A stretch of DNA of 64,000 nt, taken from contig CAJJDA010000010.1 of NCBI GenBank assembly GCA_905182855.1, positions 106,243 through 170,242 of the forward strand, written 5' to 3'. The notes under the pieces were generated by a model. It saw only the letters and a program-made list of their open reading frames with translations. It made no database searches and was not told the origin of the DNA. The DNA is from a gamma proteobacterium HTCC2207 (GTDB lineage: Bacteria; Pseudomonadota; Gammaproteobacteria; Pseudomonadales; Porticoccaceae). Both the position numbers and the translations under genes were made by a program. Shown here in pieces: positions 11,409 to 19,946 of the stretch (positions within the stretch are counted from its first letter, which is position 1; every line of letters begins with the position of its first letter).

Positions 11409-12658
11409 ATGACTAAAAACCTCCCACTTTTTGTAGGCTTACGCTATACCCGCAGCAAACGCAGGGAGGGATTCGTCTCTTTTATATCTGGGTTTTCGCT
11501 CTGCGCTATGGCTCTAGGGGTGATGGCGCTCATTGTGGTGTTGTCGGTAATGAACGGCTTTGATCGAGAGATTAAAAACCGCCTGTTGCTGGTGGTGCCC
11601 CATGCAACCGTCAGCCGCCCCGAAGGCTTTAACGTCGCTGAGATTGCCAACCTGACGTCCCAGATTATGGCAGATTCCAATATTCTCGCGGTGGTACCCA
11701 TGGTGCAGAGTTTCGTCATGCTGTCCTATGACACCGAGAAAATAGGGGTAATGTTACAGGGCATTGACCCGCAGTGGTCGACTGTCGAACCGCTCAGAGA
11801 GAATATGCTTAGTGGATTCTTGGAAAAGTTGGCACCTGGAGACTTCGGCGTTGTACTGGGCAGTCAGGTGGCCCGCAGGTTGGGGGTTTTTGTCGGCGAT
11901 CGAATTCAGTTGACCATGCCTAAGGTCACGGTGACACCAGCCGGTATTTTTCCACGCATTAAAACAGTGACCGTCACCGGTATTTTTCAGGTGGGCGCTC
12001 AGGTAGATTCTTCGGTGATCTTTGTCCATGAGCAGGATGCGCGGAAGCTTCTACAACAGACTGATAGATTTCAAGGCTTGCGGTTGCGAGCTGGCAGAGC
12101 CTTACGGGGCCGACGAATGGATCCGGCAAACAGGACTGCAGTTACTGCCTGATGCGAAATGGCGTTCCTGGGCGGACTCTATGGGCACTTTATTTCAAGC
12201 AATGCGCATGGAAAAAGTGGTCGTCAGTCTACTGCTATCTGTGGTCATCGCTGTGGCGGCCTTTAATATTGTCGCCAGTCTAGTATTAATGGTGTCAGAC
12301 AAGCGCAAAGATATCGCTGTTATCCGAACCCTTGGGGCTACCTCTGGCACGGTCATGCGAATATTTATGGTGCAGGGTCTGGCCGTGGGCAGTATTGGTA
12401 TTTTGGCGGGTACTATTTTGGGCTGCCTGTTGGCCTATTTTATTGGTGATATTGTCAGCTTTATCGAGACCGTGGCTGGGGTCTATATTTTTGATCCCAC
12501 GGTCTACTTGATCAGTGCACTGCCATCCAAAATTCTTGCTCAGCGATCTCGCTATAGTGGTGGGTAGTGCCTTTATTATTAGCTTTTTAGCCACTCTTTA
12601 TCCGGCCTGGCGCGCCGGCCAAGTATTGCCCGCGGAGGCGTTACGCTATGACCATTGA
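11409..12658 (+). CDS. lolC: Lipoprotein-releasing ABC transporter permease LolC, interrupted by two +1 frameshifts (about 12090 and 12529-12532)
   Basis: LPLFVGLRYTRSKRREGFVSFISGFSLCAMALGVMALIVVLSVMNGFDREI; continues in 12022-12567 frame (DKRKDIAVIRTLGATSGTVMRIFMVQG) and then ...GSAFIISFLATLYPAWRAGQVLPAEALRYDH* ending 12658. Confidence 0.88.
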
Positions 12659-13337
12659 TACAGTGTTAGTTGCCAGCGGCCTCAGTCGCTATTATCAGCA
12701 GGGCGGTACAGAGTTAATGGTTTTGCAGGGCTTAGATCTTCGTATCGAGCGCGGTGAAAAGCTGGCGATTATTGGCGTTTCAGGTTCGGGCAAAACGACA
12801 CTGCTGAATTTACTGGGTGGCTTGGATGATCCCGATGCCGGCTCTGTCAGGGTTTGTGATAGAGATTGGAGTGAACTGGGTGCCACTCAGAGGGCTGCTT
12901 GGCGCAATCAGCATGTCGGCTTTGTCTATCAGTTCCACCATCTGTTGGGCGAGTTTTCGGCGTTGGAGAATGTTTCCCTGCCACTACTGATCGGCCAATG
13001 CTCGGTTGCCGATGCGCGACGACGAGCTATTGCGGTACTGGAGCGGGTCGGACTGGGTCATCGCCTTGACCACCAGCCGTCTGAACTTTCGGGGGGCGAG
13101 CGTCAGCGGGTGGCGATTGCCAGAGCATTAGTCACAGAGCCATCATTGGTTCTGATGGATGAGCCAACCGGTAACCTTGATCCCCATACCGCGGAGTCGA
13201 TGCTGGACCTCTTGATCGAATTAAATCAGGCTTTAGATATCAGCTTTGTCGTGGTTACCCATGATCCGGCTATCGCCGCGAGAATGGATCGCACCGTGCG
13301 TCTGGTGGATGGTGTGCTGGAGAACTTAGTTGTTTAA
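12648..13337 (+). CDS. lolD: Lipoprotein-releasing ABC transporter ATP-binding protein LolD
   Basis: Walker A GVSGSGKTTLLNLLGG; signature LSGGERQRVAIARAL; between lolC and lolE. Confidence 0.93.
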   Translation: MTIDTVLVASGLSRYYQQGGTELMVLQGLDLRIERGEKLAIIGVSGSGKTTLLNLLGGLDDPDAGSVRVCDRDWSELGATQRAAWRNQHVGFVYQFHHLLGEFSALENVSLPLLIGQCSVADARRRAIAVLERVGLGHRLDHQPSELSGGERQRVAIARALVTEPSLVLMDEPTGNLDPHTAESMLDLLIELNQALDISFVVVTHDPAIAARMDRTVRLVDGVLENLVV

Positions 13338-14550
13338 GCCGGTCCCCAGTTTTATTGGCTTGCGCTATTTCATGTCTGGTGGTCGCGGTAATCTTTTGGT
13401 CTCGTTTATATCGCTTTTGGCGGTCACGGGTTTGGCTCTGGGCGTTGCTCTGCTAGTGGTGGTTCTGTCAGTTATGAATGGCTTTGATCGTGAACTGCGA
13501 GAACGTATTCTCTCAGTGGTTCCCCATGTTCAGTTGATACATTCTACCGGTGTTATCGATTGGCAAGATCAGCAATCTGTCATCGCTGGACTGCCGCAAG
13601 TGACTGAAGTGACACCCTACAATCAGGTCGATGGCCTGATTCAGGGCCGCCAGCAGACTAGACCTCTGCAGCTGTTAGGCTTGTCGGCCGAGTCAGTTCC
13701 GGCGGGGTTACAGCAGGTATTGGACGAGGGGCGCTTGGCAATTCCCAAGGCCAACCATCTGTTACTCTCTGCGGTTATCGCAGAGGATCTCAATGTCAGG
13801 CTAGATCAGCATGTCACGATTATTATTCCGGCGGCCAGCGGGGGCAAAACCGCCGCTTATGCTTTTAAGGTCGCAGGTATTTTTGCCACTCACACCGAGC
13901 TGGATCAGGTCTTAGCGCTCGGAGCGCTCGAGCAGGTGGCCGAGATTGCTGGGATTCCCAAGCAGGTGCAGGGTTTTAGAGTGCAGGTTGCCGATCAGTT
14001 TGATGCACGCAATATTGGCTACCAAGTACTCGATCAGTTGCCATTCGGCTATGGCTTTCGCGACTGGTTTCAAACGCATGGCAATCTGTATCAGGCCATT
14101 CAGCTGTCGCGCAATATGGTGGTCCTACTTATTTTTATGATTGTGGCGATCGCCGCGTTTAATGTGGTGTCAATGCTGATGATGTCGGTAATCGATAAGC
14201 GTAAAGATATTGCCATCTTGCAGACGTTGGGTCTGTCCAGAGCGCAGGTGATATGGCTCTTTTTGACGCAGGGAATGATGATAGGTCTGCTGGGTATTTC
14301 TATTGGCGTGGTGCTGGGTGTGACCGGTTGCTACTGGGTCGGCGATCTGGTGTCCTATGTGGAATCGCTTGTTGGCGTGGTGTTTCTTAATACCGAGGTG
14401 TATCCCATTGATTATGTGCCGGTGGATTTGCGCTGGACAGATGTTGTCGCCATCTGCATTACCGCTTTGATATTGAATCTAGTCGCGACGGTCTATCCTG
14501 CGGTTAGGGCTAGCCGGATGGCGCCAGCGCAAGAGCTAAGCTACGAGTAA
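13330..14550 (+). CDS. lolE: Lipoprotein-releasing ABC transporter permease LolE (TTG start)
   Basis: SFIGLRYFMSGGRGNLLVSFISLLAVTGLALGVALLVVVLSVMNGFDRELRERIL; MacB-like periplasmic and FtsX domains. Confidence 0.92.
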   Translation: MFKPVPSFIGLRYFMSGGRGNLLVSFISLLAVTGLALGVALLVVVLSVMNGFDRELRERILSVVPHVQLIHSTGVIDWQDQQSVIAGLPQVTEVTPYNQVDGLIQGRQQTRPLQLLGLSAESVPAGLQQVLDEGRLAIPKANHLLLSAVIAEDLNVRLDQHVTIIIPAASGGKTAAYAFKVAGIFATHTELDQVLALGALEQVAEIAGIPKQVQGFRVQVADQFDARNIGYQVLDQLPFGYGFRDWFQTHGNLYQAIQLSRNMVVLLIFMIVAIAAFNVVSMLMMSVIDKRKDIAILQTLGLSRAQVIWLFLTQGMMIGLLGISIGVVLGVTGCYWVGDLVSYVESLVGVVFLNTEVYPIDYVPVDLRWTDVVAICITALILNLVATVYPAVRASRMAPAQELSYE

Positions 14551-14557
14551 AGCCCAA

Positions 14558-15088
14558 TCACCGGTGATCCTGACCCTGCTGTCTATCTTTGCGCCGTTCC
14601 CAATTTTGAACAACCTTCCAGTGCCACAGGTAGAGAATGAAAAAATAACCGACTGAGGCCAGGATTATCCCGCATAGTAGACTGCCGACAAACAGTGGCA
14701 GTAAAAACGCCATGCCCATATTGGAAAACCACTCCCAGTTCAATGTGACAGTAAATTGCACCGCATCACTGCCCAATAAAAAGCTACCGAGCTGGTGAGT
14801 TAGATAAAACATCGGTGGAATGGTGACTGGATTACTCAGCCAAATCAACATAAGGCCAATGGGTAGATTGGCGCTCAACCACAGGCACATAAAGGCAGCA
14901 ATAATCGTTTGTCCCGGCAGAGGTATAAAGGCGCAGAAAATGCCGACAAATACCGCCAGCGATACCGAGTGCCGATTTAGGTGAAACAGGTTGGGGTCTT
15001 TGGATAGAAAACTAACCCACGCCATGGATGGGCGTTTCAGTAAACGGCTTATGTCAGGTAAAAAACGGCGAATAATTTTGCGCGGCAT
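14558..15088 (-). CDS. DUF2062 domain membrane protein
   Basis: HSVSLAVFVGIFCAFIPLPGQTIIAAFMCLWLSANLPIGLMLIWLSNPVTIPPMFYLTHQLG, characteristic of DUF2062. Confidence 0.85.
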   Translation of the reverse strand: MPRKIIRRFLPDISRLLKRPSMAWVSFLSKDPNLFHLNRHSVSLAVFVGIFCAFIPLPGQTIIAAFMCLWLSANLPIGLMLIWLSNPVTIPPMFYLTHQLGSFLLGSDAVQFTVTLNWEWFSNMGMAFLLPLFVGSLLCGIILASVGYFFILYLWHWKVVQNWERRKDRQQGQDHR

Positions 15089-15233
15089 AGACTCTTCACT
15101 GTCTTATTGTCGGTAACCGTCATTATGCCTTCAACTACTTGGGGTAACTAGTTAAAAAGTATCGTAAATCGGACTTGTTGATGCCCGCGAGTTATAATGT
15201 TGCCTTAGAAATTCAGCCAAAGGATAAGCCTCA

Positions 15234-16172
15234 GTGACCCAACCTGCCCTCGCAATCACGCAGCTGACCAAAATCTATGATGATGGCTTTGAGGCGCTTA
15301 AATGCATAGATCTCGAGGTTGCCCCTGGTGATTTTTTTGCTCTACTAGGCCCCAATGGCGCAGGAAAATCGACCACCATTGGTATCATCTGCTCCCTGGT
15401 GCGTAAAACCGCAGGCTCTGTCACCATATTTGGCCACGATATAGACAAAGACTTCAGTGCAGCCAAGCAGTTTGTCGGAGTCGTACCTCAGGACTTTAAC
15501 TTTAACCAGTTTGAAAAGCCGCTTGATATCTTGATTAATCAGGCGGGTTATTATGGCATCCACCGCGTTGAAGCTGAGCGGCGTGCAGAGAAGTATCTAA
15601 AGCAGCTAGGGCTCTGGGATAAACGCGATATTGCTTCACGAACCCTGTCCGGAGGTATGAAACGCCGACTCATGATTGCCCGTGCATTGATTCATGAGCC
15701 TAAGTTGCTCGTGCTAGATGAGCCAACTGCCGGAGTAGATATTGAGCTGCGTCGCTCTATGTGGTCGTTTCTGAAAGAGATTAATGCGCAGGGAACGACT
15801 ATTATTTTGACCACACATTATCTCGAAGAGGCGGAAAGTCTGTGTCGCAATGTGGCTATCATTGATCAGGGTCAGATTGTTAAAAACACGAGTATCCGCG
15901 AGCTGTTAACGCAACTAAATAAAGAGACGTTTGTGCTCGACAGTCGTGACGAGGTACTCCAATGTCCAGTGGTTGATGGCTATGTGCTATCTCAGGTTGA
16001 CGGTCACAGTATCGAGGTGGTTGTTGAGAAGTCCCAATCGATCAATGAGTTATTTGCGGCGCTGACAGCACAGGGTATTTATATCGTAAGTATGCGTAAT
16101 AAAGCCAATCGATTAGAGGAGCTATTTTTAGACCTCGTTGAGCAAAACCTGCAGGAGAAAGCCAATGGATAA
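15234..16172 (+). CDS. ABC-2 type exporter ATP-binding protein (YadG-like)
   Basis: LLGPNGAGKSTTIGIICSLV; LSGGMKRRLMIARALIHEPKLLVLDEPTAGVD; GTG start. Confidence 0.9.
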   Translation: MTQPALAITQLTKIYDDGFEALKCIDLEVAPGDFFALLGPNGAGKSTTIGIICSLVRKTAGSVTIFGHDIDKDFSAAKQFVGVVPQDFNFNQFEKPLDILINQAGYYGIHRVEAERRAEKYLKQLGLWDKRDIASRTLSGGMKRRLMIARALIHEPKLLVLDEPTAGVDIELRRSMWSFLKEINAQGTTIILTTHYLEEAESLCRNVAIIDQGQIVKNTSIRELLTQLNKETFVLDSRDEVLQCPVVDGYVLSQVDGHSIEVVVEKSQSINELFAALTAQGIYIVSMRNKANRLEELFLDLVEQNLQEKANG

Positions 16173-16938
16173 TGGGCAGAAGTGGATAGCATTTAGCACT
16201 ATCGTGCGTCGTGAGATTAACCGTTTTATGCGTATTTGGCCGCAGACTTTAGTGCCTCCTGTCATTACCATCGTTTTGTATTTTGTTATATTTGGCAAAT
16301 TAATTGGCTCTCGCATTGGTGAGATGTCTAATCTTCCCTATATTCAGTTTGTAGCTCCCGGCTTGATTATGATGTCAGTGATCACCAACTCATATTCTAA
16401 TGTGGTGTCGTCTTTTTATGGCTCCAAATTTCAGCGCAATATCGAAGAGCTGCTGGTATCTCCCACGCCCAACTGGATTATTCTATTGGGCTATATGGTA
16501 GGTGGTATGAGCCGAGGTCTCGGTGTGGGCGCGATGGTGACATTGCTGTCGCTGTACTTTGCAGATTTTAGCTTGCACAGTGTGCCTGTCACCATTGGTA
16601 TCGTATTGATGACCTCGCTAATGTTCTCCCTAGCGGGTTTAATTAATGCCATTTTTGCCAATAGTTTTGATGATATTTCGATCATTCCAACCTTTGTTTT
16701 GACGCCTCTAATCTATCTGGGTGGTGTGTTTTATTCGATTGATTTACTGGGCGATTTTTGGGGTTCTGTTTCGTTGATTAATCCGATTCTCTATATGGTC
16801 AATGCCTTTCGATATGGCATGGTCGGGATCACTGACATTAATATTGTCTGGTCATTCATTATGGTGGGAATTTTTTCTATAGTGATGTTTTCGGTGGCAT
16901 TGCATCTGCTGGAAAAAGGCTCGAGATTGCGTAGCTAA
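16165..16938 (+). CDS. ABC-2 type exporter permease (YadH-like)
   Basis: MDNGQKWIAFSTIVRREINRFMRIWPQTLVPPVITIVLYFVIFG; ABC-2 membrane protein downstream of its ATPase. Confidence 0.9.
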   Translation: MDNGQKWIAFSTIVRREINRFMRIWPQTLVPPVITIVLYFVIFGKLIGSRIGEMSNLPYIQFVAPGLIMMSVITNSYSNVVSSFYGSKFQRNIEELLVSPTPNWIILLGYMVGGMSRGLGVGAMVTLLSLYFADFSLHSVPVTIGIVLMTSLMFSLAGLINAIFANSFDDISIIPTFVLTPLIYLGGVFYSIDLLGDFWGSVSLINPILYMVNAFRYGMVGITDINIVWSFIMVGIFSIVMFSVALHLLEKGSRLRS

Positions 16939-17762
16939 TGGTTGATCATTCTGACACTAGCTTAGGTAAAGAAACGGCTTATACAGACCAGTATGATCCG
17001 GCATTGCTGTTCCCAATACCGCGCGCTAAGGCTCGTGCCTCGGGACAACGAGATAACTTTTTCATGGGCGTCGATCTATGGACCGCCTATGAAATCTCCT
17101 GGCTAAACCCGCAGGGCATACCGCAGGTCGTGATTGGCGAGTTCTGGTTTCCCTGCGACAGTCAGTCAATTGTTGAATCTAAATCCTTCAAGTTGTATCT
17201 CAACTCCCTGATACAGACGCAATACAGTGACAGAGAAACAGTACGGCAGCTATTGGTAGCGGATCTATCCCGCGTGACCGGCTCAACTGTCGATGCGGTC
17301 CTGTACGATGTGTCGGAATATAACGGCGTTAACCCAATAGTCGAGCCGCAGGGGGTGTGTTTGGATCAGCAGCCGGTGATAGTTGATATGTATCAACCGA
17401 ATCCTGATTTTCTTTGCTGTGTGGTTGAGAACGAATTACCGGTTGAAGAGTGCCTGTACTCCCACCTGTTAAAAACCAATTGTCCCGTGACTAATCAGCC
17501 CGACTGGGCATCGGTATATATTAATTACAAAGGTCCGGCCATTGATCGAGATGGTCTGTTGCAATATATCGTCTCGTTTAGACAGCATCAGGATTTCCAT
17601 GAGCAGTGCGTTGAGAAGATTTTTCAGGATATTACTGAACGCTGTCAGCCCAGTGAGTTGAGCGTGTACGCGCGTTACATGCGCAGAGGCGGTTTGGATA
17701 TCAACCCCTATCGCAGTAGCGTTAATGCTGTACCGGCAGCGCTTAGGCAGGCTAGACAGTAG
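16938..17762 (+). CDS. queF: NADPH-dependent 7-cyano-7-deazaguanine reductase QueF
   Basis: LGKETAYTDQYDPALLFPIPRAKAR, ESKSFKLYLNSL, SHLLKTNCPVTNQPDWASVYINYKG. Confidence 0.95.
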   Translation: MVDHSDTSLGKETAYTDQYDPALLFPIPRAKARASGQRDNFFMGVDLWTAYEISWLNPQGIPQVVIGEFWFPCDSQSIVESKSFKLYLNSLIQTQYSDRETVRQLLVADLSRVTGSTVDAVLYDVSEYNGVNPIVEPQGVCLDQQPVIVDMYQPNPDFLCCVVENELPVEECLYSHLLKTNCPVTNQPDWASVYINYKGPAIDRDGLLQYIVSFRQHQDFHEQCVEKIFQDITERCQPSELSVYARYMRRGGLDINPYRSSVNAVPAALRQARQ

Positions 17763-17780
17763 CGCAAACCGAACCGTCGA

Positions 17781-18635
17781 TTAGGCTAGGCTTGTTCTGA
17801 AGAATTCGATCAGTAGTTCGACCGCTTTATTTTTTCTATTTTTCGTCGAACATATCAGACTAATACCTACTTCGCCTAAATCGGGAAAGCGCGCCGATGG
17901 GCTAAGTATCTTTAAATTCTCAGGTACAGTACTGCGTGCCAAAACCGTGACGCCGAGTCCCTCCTCAATAGCATGCTGAATACCGGTCAGGTCGGGGATG
18001 GTATAGACAATCTGCCAGGGCTGTTGGTGGTGATCCAAAATTTTAATCGCGCGGTGGCGATAAATGCAACCTTCTGCCGCGGCAATAAGGGGCACTATCG
18101 AGACTTTCTGCGTATTGTGATCTCTGCTCGCGACCCAGACTAGGTCATCCGTTTTGAGCAGGTCTGAAGCGGTCTTTGAGGGGTTATCTTCAAGAGCTAG
18201 AATAAGCTCATGATTGGCTTTTCCCTCCTTGGAAAGTAGCTTCTTACTAAGTTCGCAATTTACTTCTAGTGTCACGCTTGGGTAGGCTTTGGCGAATCGA
18301 CTGACGATCTTTGGCAGAAGAGCGGTGGCAAATTCACTGGGGATACCCAATCGAATTCTGCCGCTTATCGTGCTTTTTGTTATCTGACTGATCGCTAGGT
18401 CATTGAGTGCCAGTATCTGGTTGGCATAATCATACAAACTCTCTCCGGCATCAGTCAGATCCAGAGACTTGCCGTTGCGGGTCAGTAATGGCTCGTCAAT
18501 CAGTTCTTCGAGCCGCTGTATCTGGAGGCTCACTGCGGGCTGCGACCGCCCCAAGATCTCACCCGCCTTGGTAAAACTATTGAGCTGGGCCACAGAGACA
18601 AACGCTCTCAGTAGGTCCATGGGTAAATTTTTCAT
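17781..18635 (-). CDS. LysR-family transcriptional regulator
   Basis: N-terminal wHTH LRAFVSVAQLNSFTKAGEILGRSQPAVSLQIQRLEELIDEPLLTRNGK; divergent from gcvT. Confidence 0.9.
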   Translation of the reverse strand: MKNLPMDLLRAFVSVAQLNSFTKAGEILGRSQPAVSLQIQRLEELIDEPLLTRNGKSLDLTDAGESLYDYANQILALNDLAISQITKSTISGRIRLGIPSEFATALLPKIVSRFAKAYPSVTLEVNCELSKKLLSKEGKANHELILALEDNPSKTASDLLKTDDLVWVASRDHNTQKVSIVPLIAAAEGCIYRHRAIKILDHHQQPWQIVYTIPDLTGIQHAIEEGLGVTVLARSTVPENLKILSPSARFPDLGEVGISLICSTKNRKNKAVELLIEFFRTSLA

Positions 18636-18782
18636 TGTGTAATCCCTATTTGAGCAACAATACTGGCATTTAAATTACTTATGCCTATATTGTATCTATT
18701 AATTTAACAAATTATCACTATGGCAATAAAATAGTGCATCGGACCCTGAGGTCCCTTTCTTAACCTGACGTTGTTACTGATT

Positions 18783-19919
18783 ATGGAAAGAGAAATTATG
18801 CCTGTAGAGCCTGAAATCAAACACACCATTTTCCATGATTACCATGTTGCGGCGGGCGGCAAGATGGTGCCCTTCGCGGGTTATCTTATGCCTGTGCAGT
18901 ACACCGACGGCATTATGCAAGAGCATCTGCACTGCAGAGATAATGCGGGTTTATTTGATGTATCTCATATGGGTCAGATTATTGTCAAAGGAGAGGGCGC
19001 TGCACAGGCGCTTGAGCGCTTAATGCCGGTGGATTTGCAGTCGTTAGGGATTAACCAGCAAACCTATAGCACGTTAACTAATGAGCAGGGTGGCGTGATA
19101 GATGACCTGATTGTAGCGCGCTGGACAGACGACACTTTCTTTCTGGTGGTCAATGCCGGTTGCAAGGAACAGGATGTCAGGCATATTCGTAAGCATCTGC
19201 CTGAATTTGAGGTGACGCATTTAGCAGATAGGTGTTTATTGGCTCTCCAAGGACTGCGCGCTAAGGATGTGATGGCCGACTTAGTGCCCGAGGCCAATGA
19301 ACTGATTTTTATGAATGGCGGTCATGCCACTATTAATAGTATCGAATGCTATATCACGCGGTCGGGTTACACCGGCGAAGATGGCTTTGAAATATCCATA
19401 GATCCCAGCGATGCCCTTCAGTTAGCCGATATTTTATTGAGCTATGACTATGTCAGCTGGATTGGATTGGGAGCCCGAGATTCTCTGCGCCTCGAAGCGG
19501 GCCTCTGTTTATATGGGCACGACATGAATGAACAGACATCACCAATAGAGGCGGGAATTACTTGGAGCATCAGCAAATCACGCCGTGCTGGCGCTCCTAA
19601 TGCCGGCGGATTTTTAGGGGCAGATATCATTCTTAAGCATATGGCCGATGGCGTGTCGAAAAAGCGTGTTGGTTTTTTGGTTGATGGCCGTGCGCCTGTC
19701 CGTGAGGGCGCCGAGATTATTGATGAGAGCGGCACCGTCATCGGTAACATTACCAGCGGCGGTTTTGGTCCCACACTGCAAGCACCCATAGCGATGGGTT
19801 ATGTGCCGTCTGAATTATCAGCGATAGGGACACAGCTAAACGCCCTTGTAAGGGGTAAGCCACGACCTATAACAGTGATGAAAATGCCTTTGGTAGAGCA
19901 CCGCTTTTACCGCGGTTAA
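18783..19919 (+). CDS. gcvT: Glycine cleavage system aminomethyltransferase (T protein)
   Basis: FHDYHVAAGGKMVPFAGYLMPVQYTDGIMQEHLHCRDNAGLFDVSHMGQI; followed by gcvP. Confidence 0.92.
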   Translation: MEREIMPVEPEIKHTIFHDYHVAAGGKMVPFAGYLMPVQYTDGIMQEHLHCRDNAGLFDVSHMGQIIVKGEGAAQALERLMPVDLQSLGINQQTYSTLTNEQGGVIDDLIVARWTDDTFFLVVNAGCKEQDVRHIRKHLPEFEVTHLADRCLLALQGLRAKDVMADLVPEANELIFMNGGHATINSIECYITRSGYTGEDGFEISIDPSDALQLADILLSYDYVSWIGLGARDSLRLEAGLCLYGHDMNEQTSPIEAGITWSISKSRRAGAPNAGGFLGADIILKHMADGVSKKRVGFLVDGRAPVREGAEIIDESGTVIGNITSGGFGPTLQAPIAMGYVPSELSAIGTQLNALVRGKPRPITVMKMPLVEHRFYRG

Positions 19920-19946
19920 CCTGAATAATACCCTGGAGCCCAGCTA

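Noticed and set aside
12022-12567. Treating the second lolC ORF as an independent gene
   Set aside because: Its first ~20 residues are out-of-frame; the remainder is the continuation of LolC after a one-base insertion.
18636-18782. Glycine riboswitch upstream of gcvT
   Set aside because: Only ~150 nt, AT-rich, with just a short GGACC-ctga-GGTCC hairpin; no tandem aptamer pattern visible.
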